64,000 nt of DNA, taken from assembly GCA_013403005.1 (NCBI GenBank), contig JACBOA010000007.1, positions 62,001 through 126,000 of the forward strand, in the 5' to 3' direction. The notes beneath the pieces were generated by a model. The model ran no database searches and was not told the DNA's origin. It worked only from the letters and a program-made list of their open reading frames with translations. Numbering within the stretch: the stretch's first letter is position 1; each line of letters opens with the position of its first letter. The stretch comes from Methanobacteriaceae archaeon. GTDB taxonomy: Archaea > Methanobacteriota > Methanobacteria > Methanobacteriales > Methanobacteriaceae. Below, piece after piece: positions 9,612-19,540 of this stretch. A program made the position numbers and the translations under genes.

Positions 9612-9689
9612 TAATACAAAGCTGATCGAAAATATTATAAGCTATTTGATTAAATCATAGTGTGGTTAACATATAAGAATGTGATTATC

Positions 9690-10427
<738 letters not shown>

Positions 10428-10517
10428 TATGGATTATCAATTATTAAAACAGAGATTTATAGATCAGCATTAAATTAGAAATATAATCGTATAAAATCAA
10501 AATATTAAGTGATACAT

Positions 10518-11186
10518 ATGGTAGCGATTCCAGGTAGTGAAATGTTAGGCTCAGCTTTGCATGTTATATCCCAGAGCCTCCTGATTCCAGTTATTGTAGG
10601 ACTTCTGGCCTTTATGGTCTATGCAATCGTAAGCTTCGGAGGTCTATTATCCGAATATACAGGTAGAATAAGGGTTAGCACAGATACAATGGAAAAAATT
10701 ATCAGCGATTTTGCAAGGAAAGGCACATCTGATGGGATTAAAGAAGTGATGGAGGCCAGTGAACTCCCTACTGGTTATAAAAACATAATAATCAAAATTG
10801 CATCCCACCCTGAACTGGGAAGCAGATCCAGGGAGGCTCTGGCTCGAAAGTTAATTGAAAAAGAAGAAGCCACCGCAGCTAAAAGCCTTGAGAAAACTGA
10901 TATTGTAACTCGTTTAGGCCCCACACTGGGATTGATGGGAACACTGATACCCATGGGACCTGGACTGGCAGCACTTGGTGCTGGAGACATAAACACTCTG
11001 GCCAATGCCATCATCATTGCTTTTGATACTACTGTGGTGGGATTGGCTGCAGGTGGTGTAGCCTATGTTATATCCAAAATCAGGAGAAGGTGGTATGAAG
11101 AATACCTCTCCAATCTCGATGCTCTGTGTGAAGCTGCCCTAGAGGTGATGAACCATGGTAAGGCGCAAACGCCGTATGCTGGTTGA
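10518..11186 (+). CDS. MotA/TolQ/ExbB-family proton channel (HmuU-like)
   Basis: A 222-residue protein with three predicted helices (about 21-43, 133-153 and 168-187). The conserved ExbB/TolQ core is present: RLGPTLGLMGTLIPMGPGL at 132-150, then the helix AFDTTVVGLAAGGVAYVISKI. Such proteins form the pentameric channel that, with an ExbD/TolR/MotB partner, converts ion flow into mechanical work. Start ATG 10518 is preceded by GTGATA; the frame is open to GTG 10509. The last 32 bases overlap the DUF2149 gene. With no outer membrane and no TonB here, the driven partner is probably the surface CobN-like protein or the DUF2162 protein, which is inference. Confidence 0.88.
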   Translation: MVAIPGSEMLGSALHVISQSLLIPVIVGLLAFMVYAIVSFGGLLSEYTGRIRVSTDTMEKIISDFARKGTSDGIKEVMEASELPTGYKNIIIKIASHPELGSRSREALARKLIEKEEATAAKSLEKTDIVTRLGPTLGLMGTLIPMGPGLAALGAGDINTLANAIIIAFDTTVVGLAAGGVAYVISKIRRRWYEEYLSNLDALCEAALEVMNHGKAQTPYAG

Positions 11187-11487
11187 TCATGGTGAAGATC
11201 CTACAGCAGGGTCCGCTAACCTAGTGGATGCCATGCTGGTTTTAGCTGTCGGCTTTCTGATATTCCTGGTAATGTCCTGGAACATGCAGAATGTGGTGTT
11301 TGCTGATATGTCCCAGGAAGAACGCCAGCAGACTATGCAAGCCATGAAACAGGTTGCTGAACTCCAGCAGGGTAAAGAACTTAATGAAACACCCCAAACT
11401 CAATCTGGATCAGGACAGGGATATGCTAAAAAAGGAACTGTGTATCAGGATCCCAAAACTGGAAAACTGATAATGGTGACTGGTTGA
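11155..11487 (+). CDS. DUF2149 / ExbD-like channel partner (HmuV-like)
   Basis: A 110-residue protein with a basic N-terminus (MVRRKRR), one membrane helix (about 23-42) and a polar C-terminus. The helix starts NLVDAMLVLAVGF, so Asp25 occupies the same place as the essential aspartate at the start of the ExbD, TolR and MotB helix. The gene overlaps the ExbB-like gene by 32 bases and has its own ribosome site, AGAGGTGA (11141-11148), six bases before ATG 11155, so the two are probably translated together. The Gln/Gly-rich C-terminal part is short and lacks a recognisable peptidoglycan-binding domain, as expected for a pseudomurein-walled archaeon. Confidence 0.8.
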   Translation: MVRRKRRMLVDHGEDPTAGSANLVDAMLVLAVGFLIFLVMSWNMQNVVFADMSQEERQQTMQAMKQVAELQQGKELNETPQTQSGSGQGYAKKGTVYQDPKTGKLIMVTG

Positions 11488-11493
11488 CCAGAT

Positions 11494-11540
11494 GCGGATC
11501 AAAATCCGCCTGAAAACTTAAATTATATCTTCTTTCCATC
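11494..11540 (+). terminator. Terminator after DUF2149 gene
   Basis: Perfect 6-bp hairpin GCGGAT (11494-11499), loop CAAA, ATCCGC (11504-11509), followed by T-rich sequence. It lies between the rightward operon and the leftward glnA. Confidence 0.55.
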
Positions 11541-11618
11541 TTTTTTAATTATCTTTTTTTATATTCCGATTGTTTTTTAGATTTCTCCTTTCATCACCTT
11601 TCATCAATTTCCCAAAAA

Positions 11619-12944
11619 TTATAGAAGAGGATAATATTTTTTTATCTCGTAATCTGTCACCTGGCGGTTAAATTCATCACATTCCATCTTTTTAAGGGTG
11701 ATAAACCTTTCAAACGAGTGTGGTCCCAGGGTTTCCTTCATTAATTCTGATTCTTCTGAGTACCTTATAGCTTCCTGCAAGGATGATGGTAAGGTTTCTA
11801 TCCCTTTCTCAACCCTTTCTGCTTCGTTTAAACCGTACAAATTTAATTCCATAGGTTCTGGTACTTCGCATTTTTCCTTTATTCCTTTTAAACCTGCCAT
11901 GAGCATAACTGCCAGCTGAAGATAAGGGTTACCTGAAGGGTCAGGGCAGCGTACTTCAATCCGGGTTGCTTCTTCTCTACCCGGCTGGTATTGCGGAACT
12001 CTAACCAGGGCTGATCGATTACTGCGGGACCAGGCAATATAAACTGGGGCCTCGTAGCCAGGAACCAGCCTTTTATAGGAATTTATCCAGGGATTTAGGA
12101 TGGATGTTATTTCCTTTGAATATTTAAGCACTCCTCCCAGGTAAGAACGAGCATAATCCGAGAGATGGTAGGGATCATCTGCATCGAAGAAAACATTTTT
12201 ATCTCCACGGAAGAGGGATTGATGGGTGTGCATTCCAGAGCCATAATCCCCATTCAGTGGTTTGGGCATGAAAGTGGCGTAGACTCCGTGTTGGGTGGCG
12301 ATTTCCTTTACAGTTAATCTATAGGTGACCATGTTGTCTGCCATTTTCAGGGCATCATCATAGCGCATGTCTATTTCATGCTGGGAAACTGCTGCTTCAT
12401 GATGAGAATACTCCACCCGTATTCCCAGCTTTTTCAAGGCTAAAACAGTGTCTCTCCGGAGGTCTGATGCCAGATCAAGAGGGGTAAGATCGAAGTAACC
12501 CCCTTTATCCAGGGGTTCAGGTTTTTCCGGTGATTTGAAGTAGAAATACTCCAGTTCCGGTCCAACATAAAAGTGACTGAAGCGGTATTTTTTCATCTTT
12601 TCCAGGGCTCTTTTTAAAACGTAACGGGGATCACCTTCATAGGGTTTGCCGCTGGGTTGCAAGACATCGCAAATCATTCTGGCAACAGAATTTTCATGTG
12701 GCCTCCAGGGTAATATGGCAAATGTGTCTGGATCCGGCATGGCGATCATATCCGACTCTTCAACATCCTGGAAACCAGTTATACTGGATCCATCAAAACC
12801 CATTCCCCTTTCCAGTGCATTTTCAAGTTCTTCATTGGTTATGGCAAAGCTTTTAAGAACACCATTAAGATCAGTGAACCATAAACGAATGAATTCAACG
12901 CCTTTGTCTTGAACTTCTGCTATTATGTCGTCTTTTCCTCTCAT
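11619..12944 (-). CDS. glnA: Glutamine synthetase type I
   Basis: A 441-residue GlnA that makes glutamine from glutamate, ammonia and ATP. Visible motifs are the N-terminal GMGFDGSSI (48-56), metal-ligand segment GPELEYF (128-134), MHTHQSLF (238-245) and the NPWINSYKRLVPGYEAP region that binds substrate. The length and C-terminal NLYGLNEAERVEKGI fit the shorter I-alpha type, which lacks the adenylylation insert. ATG 12944 follows AGGGATAAA. It is single-standing and divergent from the HisA-like gene, with the shared promoter region between them. In methanogens this gene is commonly nitrogen-regulated, but I could not find a convincing NrpR-type site. Confidence 0.97.
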   Translation of the reverse strand: MRGKDDIIAEVQDKGVEFIRLWFTDLNGVLKSFAITNEELENALERGMGFDGSSITGFQDVEESDMIAMPDPDTFAILPWRPHENSVARMICDVLQPSGKPYEGDPRYVLKRALEKMKKYRFSHFYVGPELEYFYFKSPEKPEPLDKGGYFDLTPLDLASDLRRDTVLALKKLGIRVEYSHHEAAVSQHEIDMRYDDALKMADNMVTYRLTVKEIATQHGVYATFMPKPLNGDYGSGMHTHQSLFRGDKNVFFDADDPYHLSDYARSYLGGVLKYSKEITSILNPWINSYKRLVPGYEAPVYIAWSRSNRSALVRVPQYQPGREEATRIEVRCPDPSGNPYLQLAVMLMAGLKGIKEKCEVPEPMELNLYGLNEAERVEKGIETLPSSLQEAIRYSEESELMKETLGPHSFERFITLKKMECDEFNRQVTDYEIKKYYPLL

Positions 12945-13054
12945 TTTATCCCTAAGCCTTCCAGATTTCTGATGGAAATTTCAGTTCTCAACTCACTTAA
13001 CTCAGTTTACGAATTATAATCATTATTATCACTCTAAAAAACCTAATAACATTT

Positions 13055-13102
13055 AAATACTTATATCATTACTATTTATCTAAAATCAAGTTATAAGTAT
13101 TT
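13055..13102. promoter_or_regulatory. Symmetrical inverted repeat between glnA and HisA-like gene
   Basis: A perfect 11-bp inverted repeat, AAATACTTATA (13055-13065) and TATAAGTATTT (13092-13102), separated by 26 bases. Each arm reads TATAAGTA in the direction of its own gene, so the arms may be the two divergent TATA boxes or an operator. The rest of the 301-base gap is AT-rich with nothing else recognisable. Confidence 0.4.
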
Positions 13103-13245
13103 GATTCATTATATATTAATTATAGATAGTAGGTTCATATGGAACATGACGAGAATACAATGTAATATATCTTTTTAAAATGATTTTAATTGATTAATGA
13201 AAAGCAATAGCTGATTAAATATTATTAAATTTTAGGAGTTAGGTA

Positions 13246-13929
13246 ATGATTATACCAGTTTTAGATATCAAAGACGGAGTGGCTGTTTCAGGAAAATCAG
13301 GTAACAGAGAAGAATATAAACCTTTGAAAACAGTTTTTAGTCAGTCTTCAAATCCTTTTTCAATAGCCATGTCTCTTAAAAATCAAGGTGCTAAAGCGCT
13401 ATACATTGCTGATCTGGATTCCATCGATGGAAAAGGCTCTAATCTGGATGTTGTGAGAGAAATTAACTCCCATATTCCGGTGATGCTTGATTGCGGTGCT
13501 CATGATCTTGATTCTGTCAAAGAAGCTCTTCAAGTAGCAGATAAGGTGATTGTGGCCACAGAAACCTTAAAAAACCTGGAGGACCTTCATGAAATATTCC
13601 TCAGAATTAATAAAGAACATTTAATTGTAAGTGTGGATGTATTAAATAACCAAATCCTCAACAAACATTTTCAATTAGATTTTAACAGTCTAAAAGAAAA
13701 ATTAGAAGAATTAGAACCATTATGGGTTATACTTTTAGATATTACCAGTGTAGGGACAGAAGAAGGGTTTAACAGACGCTTGATAGATGAATTCGCTGGT
13801 TTAAAAAGCTCAATTATATTAGGGGGAGGTATTACAGAAGTAGACCTAAAACAAATTCATGATTTAGGTGTTGATAATGTATTGGTGGGCACGGCCCTTC
13901 ATAGTGGAAAAATGAAACCTATTTTTTGA
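13246..13929 (+). CDS. HisA/HisF-related TIM-barrel protein
   Basis: A 227-residue beta/alpha barrel related to HisA (phosphoribosylformimino-AICAR-phosphate isomerase), of the archaeal HisA/HisF-related subfamily. It begins MIIPVLDIKDGVAVSGKSG, like the HisA start, has the half-barrel pattern ADLDSIDGKGSNLDVV, and ends with the phosphate-binding ILGGGIT...VLVGTALHSGKM. It is not a canonical histidine enzyme: it lacks neighbouring his genes, and the usual RGxR near the N-terminus is replaced. Substrate unknown. Start ATG 13246 follows AGGAGTTAGG. Confidence 0.75.
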   Translation: MIIPVLDIKDGVAVSGKSGNREEYKPLKTVFSQSSNPFSIAMSLKNQGAKALYIADLDSIDGKGSNLDVVREINSHIPVMLDCGAHDLDSVKEALQVADKVIVATETLKNLEDLHEIFLRINKEHLIVSVDVLNNQILNKHFQLDFNSLKEKLEELEPLWVILLDITSVGTEEGFNRRLIDEFAGLKSSIILGGGITEVDLKQIHDLGVDNVLVGTALHSGKMKPIF

Positions 13930-14053
13930 TGAATTGATGAATGAATTATTCTGGATAATTAACTCCCTTAATATCATTTTTTTGACCATAAAAAACCTTA
14001 TTCGGGGAATTATTGTGTTGTTCCTATCATTTCAAGGAATTATTATTGATAAA

Positions 14054-14084
14054 GATGATTTCATTTGAAATCATCCTAGTTTTT
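14054..14084 (+). terminator. Palindrome plus T-run after HisA-like gene
   Basis: Arms GATGATTTCA (14054-14063) and TGAAATCATC (14066-14075) are exact reverse complements around TT, followed by TTTTT (14080-14084). It is 125 bases past the stop codon; it could be a terminator or an operator for the following kinase gene. Confidence 0.45.
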
Positions 14085-14165
14085 GACAGATCCTATTTTA
14101 TTTAGAGAAATTCCTTAACAATAAACTATCCTTAAACTTATTAGTAGTCTCAACTAATGTAGATT

Positions 14166-15083
14166 ATGGTTAAATTTTTGATTGTAGGTCCAGTTACCAG
14201 AGATACTATTTTAAAAAAGGATTCCACCTGTCGAGGGGTAGGTGGACCAGTTTATTACCAGTCCAGTGTATTATCAGCCCTTAAAATCAGTTTGAAGGCT
14301 ATAGTAACTTTAGGTAGGGATGATGAACATTTATTGAAATATTTCCCCTCTGATTTAGATATTCAACCAGTTTGGGGCGATGAGTCCATGGTATTTGAGA
14401 ACTGTTACCCTGATGAAAATCCCAATCACCGCATTCAAAGGGCATGTATACCTTCAAATCCAGTTAACATATCGCATCTTTCTGGTATTGATTTTAAAAC
14501 CTTTGATGCAGTACTGGTTTCCCCACTTTCACCCTATGATGTTCCCCTTAAAACCCTTAAATATATCTCACAACAGGGAGTTCCTGTTTATTTAGGTGCT
14601 CAGGGGTATTTACGCCACTTGGAAGGTCAAAAAGTTGTTTTAAAACCATGGGATAATTATAGAAAGTTTTTAAACTATGTTGATTTTCTTTTTTTGGATG
14701 AAGTTGAGGCTGCAGTGGTTACTGCTGATGAATCACTTTCACTAGATGAAATTTCAAAAAAACTGTCTCTTTCTGGGCCTAAAGAAGTCATTATCACCAG
14801 GGGAAGTAGGGGATCTCTAATCTATTCTAAAGATAAAGATGAGATCTATGGAATACCTGCATTTCCTTCCAAGGAAAGGGCAGACCCTACCGGTCTTGGT
14901 GATAGTTATTTGGCTGCTTATGCACTTAGAATGCAGGAGACCGGGGACACTTATGAGAGTGGAATTTTTGCATCAATAGTATCCTCTCTGAAATTAGAGA
15001 AAAAAGGAGCATTTCACAGTAACCGGCAAGAAATTGAAAATAAACGTTCAAAGTTTATCTATTTAATCAATAACACCAATTAG
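14166..15083 (+). CDS. PfkB-family carbohydrate/nucleoside kinase
   Basis: A 305-residue ribokinase-like protein. It shows the N-terminal glycine pair (CRGVGGPVYYQSS), the ITRGSRGS segment before the ATP site, and the C-terminal signature DPTGLGDSYLAAYA, a variant of DTxGAGD with the catalytic aspartate kept. It phosphorylates an unknown sugar or nucleoside. There is no obvious ribosome site before ATG 14166, which suggests a short or leaderless transcript. Neighbours give no pathway clue. Confidence 0.8.
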   Translation: MVKFLIVGPVTRDTILKKDSTCRGVGGPVYYQSSVLSALKISLKAIVTLGRDDEHLLKYFPSDLDIQPVWGDESMVFENCYPDENPNHRIQRACIPSNPVNISHLSGIDFKTFDAVLVSPLSPYDVPLKTLKYISQQGVPVYLGAQGYLRHLEGQKVVLKPWDNYRKFLNYVDFLFLDEVEAAVVTADESLSLDEISKKLSLSGPKEVIITRGSRGSLIYSKDKDEIYGIPAFPSKERADPTGLGDSYLAAYALRMQETGDTYESGIFASIVSSLKLEKKGAFHSNRQEIENKRSKFIYLINNTN

Positions 15084-15216
15084 ATATGGGTAAGATCATG
15101 CTGACCATTTAATTAATTTAATTGGATTGGGATTTAACTTATTATCCATCTTTTATTTGTCCTTTACAATGTAGTTTTGAAAATAAATTTTGGATTTTAA
15201 TCAATTTATCTAAATT

Positions 15217-15411
15217 TCATGATCCGATTAATAATGGCAATATTAAAAATGGTAACAAACCTGCAGCAAAGAAGAGAACAATCCCTGCTATGGTGTAGTT
15301 AGTCTTACGATCCATTATTCCACTGCAAATTAGTATCACAGCTACAAATGCCAGTATAGGGGGAAGTATGTGGGAATAAAGTAGTGATCCAAACACAACA
15401 GTATCTGCCAT
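15217..15411 (-). CDS. Small two-helix membrane protein, function unknown
   Basis: A 64-residue protein that is almost entirely hydrophobic: helix about 15-31, a short DRKTN turn, then a longer hydrophobic stretch 38-62. ATG 15411 has GGAG upstream but rather far away (11 bases). It lies alone between a rightward kinase and a leftward deacetylase. I do not recognise a family. Confidence 0.5.
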   Translation of the reverse strand: MADTVVFGSLLYSHILPPILAFVAVILICSGIMDRKTNYTIAGIVLFFAAGLLPFLILPLLIGS

Positions 15412-15591
15412 TTTATCAAAATCTCCATTTTGTACTCAATGCATCATATAATTTTCTTAATATTAACAAGTTTTGCCTAGAAAAAGTTTTGCTTTAGAAA
15501 ATTCTTTTTATATTCAATTCTCAAATCAAAATTTGTTTAATTTTTTATAATAACCTAATATGTACCTGTTTATTACCCTCAAACTATAGCA

Positions 15592-16395
15592 TCAATTAAT
15601 ATAGTAAATTCTCTCTGGCCCAATACTGTATAAACCATCACTGTAGGGATAAAATATTGGTTGAATAGTATTTATATTGTAATATACTTGGAAGGCGCTT
15701 TTCTTTTTAGCAGCGTATTTGTTAACGTTAACATCAGTGTAGTTCTTGGTCAGTGGCAGGGGATTAGCTCTGACTGTGTGGTAATAGTAAATGGGGAACT
15801 GTCTGTATTTTAAATTGGGATATTTTTCCATCATTTTTTTCATACCCTGGTAACAGGCCAGGTGATCAACATTACCATCACCGGTGGTGGTGTAAAAGAC
15901 ATTGTATCCTCCGTTAAGGTACAGATTTTCCATGGTGGTAAATACATAGTCGGAGTTTAAGGTACCATCATCAAATCCATGAATATTATAATCATTACAT
16001 CCCCACAACGCCATCACTCTTTTAAATGAATCCTCCCGGATTAACTTCTTCCTGTAATCTGCAGTGGCATTGGCAGGAATATCTATATTGTAATAATTCC
16101 TTACAGTGAGCAATTTAGATGATAAGGCATCTCCCGAGGTCATAAGCTCGAAATGGACTGTGGACCCATTTTCCATAATTCTTTGAATTGTTCCCCCCAC
16201 CCCTATAGTTTCATCATCAGGATGAGGGATAATAAATGCTACTTTGTCTGGGGTGGATGCAGCACTTCCATTACCTGATCCGGTGTCTGTTGCATTATCA
16301 CTTTGTGTGTTGTTGTTTGCTGAAAATATGGGGAATAATACTATAAACAAAATTAGGGGTATTGTTAAAATAAGGATGATGGTATTTCTATTCAT
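15592..16395 (-). CDS. PIG-L (LmbE-like) family deacetylase, membrane-anchored
   Basis: A 267-residue zinc-dependent N-acetylglucosaminyl deacetylase family member. An N-terminal hydrophobic anchor (about 5-26) is followed by a Ser/Thr/Asn-rich linker and the PHPDDE zinc motif (57-62) in AFIIPHPDDETIGVGG; DGNVDHLACYQG later supplies the second metal histidine. It is likely to sit outside the membrane and act on an amino-sugar of a glycan or glycolipid. The upstream gene, 362 bases away on the same strand, is a sortase, so both concern the cell surface. Confidence 0.82.
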   Translation of the reverse strand: MNRNTIILILTIPLILFIVLFPIFSANNNTQSDNATDTGSGNGSAASTPDKVAFIIPHPDDETIGVGGTIQRIMENGSTVHFELMTSGDALSSKLLTVRNYYNIDIPANATADYRKKLIREDSFKRVMALWGCNDYNIHGFDDGTLNSDYVFTTMENLYLNGGYNVFYTTTGDGNVDHLACYQGMKKMMEKYPNLKYRQFPIYYYHTVRANPLPLTKNYTDVNVNKYAAKKKSAFQVYYNINTIQPIFYPYSDGLYSIGPERIYYIN

Positions 16396-16757
16396 TTTTT
16401 AGCCCTTTATCAATTGTATATCTTTTGCATCTGAAAAACATAAAAAACTCTTTATGCACTTAAAGGTGAATTATTTTTTTCAAATATAGACCTTGTATAT
16501 GGGATGTTATTTTTATAGATATGATTTTCATAAATTTTATTCAGATGATTTTAAATTTATCTGTGAATTGTTCGTGAACTGGATTTTTAAATTTTCTACA
16601 ACTGTATGGTGTAAAATATAATATAAATAATTTATTCTATTGTATTAAGGAATGGAAAGTTTTTTACGCCTACATATAAAATAATAAATTCAACAATAAA
16701 AATTAAAAGAGAATTTGGGGTTAAAAAAATAGTTTTAAAACCCCTTGAATTGTTATT
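16396..16757. other. Intergenic region, sortase to PIG-L gene
   Basis: 362 bases, strongly AT-rich, with no coding frame of interest. The leftward sortase should end in the hairpin at 16717-16744, and the PIG-L promoter should lie in the part below about 16500. Confidence 0.4.
16717..16744 (-). terminator. Terminator after sortase gene
   Basis: GGGGTT (16717-16722) pairs with AACCCC (16739-16744) across an A/T-rich loop that adds further A-T pairs. It lies 14 bases beyond the sortase stop codon. Confidence 0.5.
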
Positions 16758-17741
16758 TTAATTTAAGGGGTCTACTGAGCTAAGCTGGCAGTGAACATAT
16801 CGTTCTGCAGCGGTAAATCCTTCTGGCCAGCAGGTACCGAGTACCAGTTCTTTACTACTTGCAGGGAACTGGATTAGATTGGTGGTGTAATCATATCTTA
16901 TATCGTTATTTGAAACCACTTTGTATGTATATTTCTTCTGAGTCAGATAATCCTTAATAATAACGATATCTCCGGTTTGGAGCTTATCTATATTATCAAA
17001 TGGAGCTGAGAAACGGGTGTGATGTCCTAATAATCCCATAGATCCTTTTTCACCAGGGTAAAAGCTTTTAGGCAGGGTACTGTCTGGTGCAGAATAATGA
17101 TAAACTGCACTTGCTGCATTTAAAGTGTCGTATCGAATGTTCCAGTTTACTCCCAGTTTAGGTATGGATACTGTTCCAAAAATTGGTGAAGTGGGCAGTT
17201 TACTGGAGTCTATCTTCAGACTGTTTTTTATTGCATCGAAGGAAGCACTAGATTCAGATCCACTTATTCCCTTAAGTAATGATTCTACTTTAAATCCTTC
17301 CTGTGGATAAGTATAAACAACACTGTAGAGGGCTCCGTTGGTATTAACCCATAATTCTCTCTGTTCTTTCTTGGAACCATTTCCCTGGATCTGGTAGGTG
17401 TTATCATAAGCTACTTTTCCATTAACATCAACTTTGTTACTGGAAGATAGTTTAATCTTACTTTCTGATTCCTTGATTAGTTCAGGAACAAAATCTGCAG
17501 GGACCTTGTAACCTGGTGGTATAGTCTGACGGTTTACAGTGATGTTGCTGCCAGTATCTGGATCTTTGAAGGCAACCACTTGGCTGCCCTGGCCTGGAAC
17601 TTGCTGCCAATTGGCAGGATAGTTAAAAGAAATTTCACCATTCTGATAATGTTTGGTTTCAATATTAGCACTACCAAATGATATTGTAAATGCCAGTACT
17701 ATGGCAGCCAGAAAAACAATTCCTAAAATATATTTCTTCAA
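16758..17741 (-). CDS. Sortase fused to a PsbP-like domain
   Basis: A 327-residue exported protein. Residues 1-25 form a signal sequence or anchor. Residues about 32-165 resemble the PsbP/DUF1795-like fold (ISFNYPANWQQV...AFKDPDTGSNITV...). Residues about 185-327 form a sortase: catalytic His240 in LLGHHTRFSAPF, Cys304 in LVLGTCWPEG and Arg314 in ERYVHC. It most resembles class E/D enzymes, which cleave a C-terminal sorting motif and transfer the protein to another amine. Start is TTG 17741 after GGGAGAT. Possible substrates are unknown; exported proteins with a C-terminal helix and basic tail, such as the two CobN-like proteins, are worth considering. Confidence 0.85.
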   Translation of the reverse strand: MKKYILGIVFLAAIVLAFTISFGSANIETKHYQNGEISFNYPANWQQVPGQGSQVVAFKDPDTGSNITVNRQTIPPGYKVPADFVPELIKESESKIKLSSSNKVDVNGKVAYDNTYQIQGNGSKKEQRELWVNTNGALYSVVYTYPQEGFKVESLLKGISGSESSASFDAIKNSLKIDSSKLPTSPIFGTVSIPKLGVNWNIRYDTLNAASAVYHYSAPDSTLPKSFYPGEKGSMGLLGHHTRFSAPFDNIDKLQTGDIVIIKDYLTQKKYTYKVVSNNDIRYDYTTNLIQFPASSKELVLGTCWPEGFTAAERYVHCQLSSVDPLN

Positions 17742-17908
17742 ATAAATAATCTCCCTAAAAATTTTTTTTCATGAAATCCTGATTTACATGAATTTTTCTT
17801 AATTCTTAAATTAAGTAACCCCTTTTTTTACTAGTGTAGGTACTCCACGTTTAAATAAGTTGTGGTACTATTAAGGAACCATTAACTCTAGTGATGAAGA
17901 GAGAATCA

Positions 17909-19495
17909 TCACCAGTTCAAGAGGGTTCTCCTAAGTTCTTTTTCTGTTTCAGCTATTAAATCAACTTTTTCAACTTTAATACCTTTTTCCCGTAAGTAAT
18001 CTGCTAATTCAGCTGGACTGGTGCTTTCATCCACATCTGTGAGTATAGAACTATTTTCATAGGATATATTGCTGGCACCAAAATGGAATAGGGCATCGTA
18101 TGTTTTTTCCAGGTCATCAACTTTCAACCGGTAGGAGCGAGTTTTATGGGAAATCTGAGCTATGTCAATGTTCATCCTCTGCAGCACAATAAGCACGTGT
18201 TTATCCAGAGCATCTTCCATGACCTGGGTGTCTATAGTGTTTTTGTTACAGTTGATACGTACTGCTTGGCATATTTGAGCTAAATCACGTGAATGAGCAA
18301 AACTGGGCTGTAAACCTTCACCACCCTCTTTCTTTGATTGATAAACTTTCATGAATCTTTCCAGAGCTTCTGGTTCGAATGTTTCTCCCAGATCTTCTAG
18401 ATTCCTACGGAAAACCTCAGCCACTTCTTCAATCTCTGGATTTTTTAGGAAGATATGTAAGGGGGCTCGTCGCAGGTGAGCTTCATCCATAATACTTATA
18501 TCTAGGTTGGTTGAAAATGCGGGGATGAAATGAGTGTGGAGAATAACGGGAATACCACGCACATAAACTACATCCTTCTTATTTTCCATGGGCACGATTA
18601 ATCGGTTTAGGATGAGTTCATGATCATCCCGTTGTCTTCCCAAATCATCTATGAGAAGGATACCTCCATTTGCTTTAATAATGGGAGAAGTTTCATAAAC
18701 ACCTTTATTAGGATCGTAATTGGTTTCTAATTTGTTCAAATTCAATTCTGAACCAGTCAGAACGAACGGAGCATAAATTTTAACCCAACGAGGATCACTG
18801 GGCTGTTCTTCACATTTTTTATGAAAATCTGGATCGTAAAGTTGTATAACTTTCCCACCAAATTCTATGTATTTGGGGATTACCAGAGGAGGTAAAAGAT
18901 CAGGCATGGTGCTGATGATAAATGTTTTTCCAGTACCAGGTGGTCCATAAACGAAAATTCCTTTTCCAATAATACAGGACTCAATTAATGCTTCTTTGGC
19001 ATATTCAACTCCCACCACTTGATTAAAGGTTTTCTGTATTACTTCTGGAGGGATTTTAATGGGATGGCGGTGGTGCATCTGCACCTTCATGATCTCAAAG
19101 TACTCTTCATAGGGGACGGGTGCAATACCAATGTAAGGGTTTTCTTCAGCAATGCCCTTAACCTTTTCACGCCCTTTTTTGGTTATTGTGTATTCAACAC
19201 TGGAAAATAGAAAACCTCCACTAACCGGTGCGCAGAAACCACTTTTCTCCATTTGACTTAAAGTAACCTCCAGAATATCCCAATGTATTCCGGTTAATTC
19301 ATTAATGGTGCTGGTTTTCACCGTACCATAACTGGCGATAATTTTCAGTATCAATCCTTTAACAAAACTGTCAGACAGCTGGAGATCATCAATGTTTTTA
19401 GGCTGTTTTAGAGCTTTGAAAATTTTTTCCATTTTTTCATCGTGAAAGTAGTCCATAGAATCAAACCACCTGAAATTTCCTATTTTCAGTTTCAA
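17909..19495 (-). CDS. AAA+ ATPase with N-terminal winged-helix domain
   Basis: A 528-residue protein. Residues about 40-115 look like a winged helix (LTGIHWDILEVTLSQMEKSGF...TITKKGREKV). The AAA+ core has Walker A GPPGTGKT (184-191), Walker B GGILLIDDLGR (278-287), and a sensor/arginine region FSTNLD...HLRRAPLHIFL. The C-terminal part is helical. It resembles ATPases annotated 'ATPase with chaperone activity'; I cannot assign a client. The TTG 19495 start gives the longest frame; ATG 19456, preceded by AGGTGG, is an alternative. A HAD hydrolase gene lies 45 bases upstream on the same strand and is probably co-transcribed. Confidence 0.75.
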   Translation of the reverse strand: MKLKIGNFRWFDSMDYFHDEKMEKIFKALKQPKNIDDLQLSDSFVKGLILKIIASYGTVKTSTINELTGIHWDILEVTLSQMEKSGFCAPVSGGFLFSSVEYTITKKGREKVKGIAEENPYIGIAPVPYEEYFEIMKVQMHHRHPIKIPPEVIQKTFNQVVGVEYAKEALIESCIIGKGIFVYGPPGTGKTFIISTMPDLLPPLVIPKYIEFGGKVIQLYDPDFHKKCEEQPSDPRWVKIYAPFVLTGSELNLNKLETNYDPNKGVYETSPIIKANGGILLIDDLGRQRDDHELILNRLIVPMENKKDVVYVRGIPVILHTHFIPAFSTNLDISIMDEAHLRRAPLHIFLKNPEIEEVAEVFRRNLEDLGETFEPEALERFMKVYQSKKEGGEGLQPSFAHSRDLAQICQAVRINCNKNTIDTQVMEDALDKHVLIVLQRMNIDIAQISHKTRSYRLKVDDLEKTYDALFHFGASNISYENSSILTDVDESTSPAELADYLREKGIKVEKVDLIAETEKELRRTLLNW

Positions 19496-19540
19496 AGAGT
19501 TTTCCAGTTCCTTTTTAGAGACTAAATTATTTTTTTAATA

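Noticed and set aside
12945..13020. Possible NrpR-type operator (GGAA-N6-TTCC) before glnA
   Set aside because: The closest match is GGAA-N7-TTCT at 12974-12988, with wrong spacing and one mismatch.
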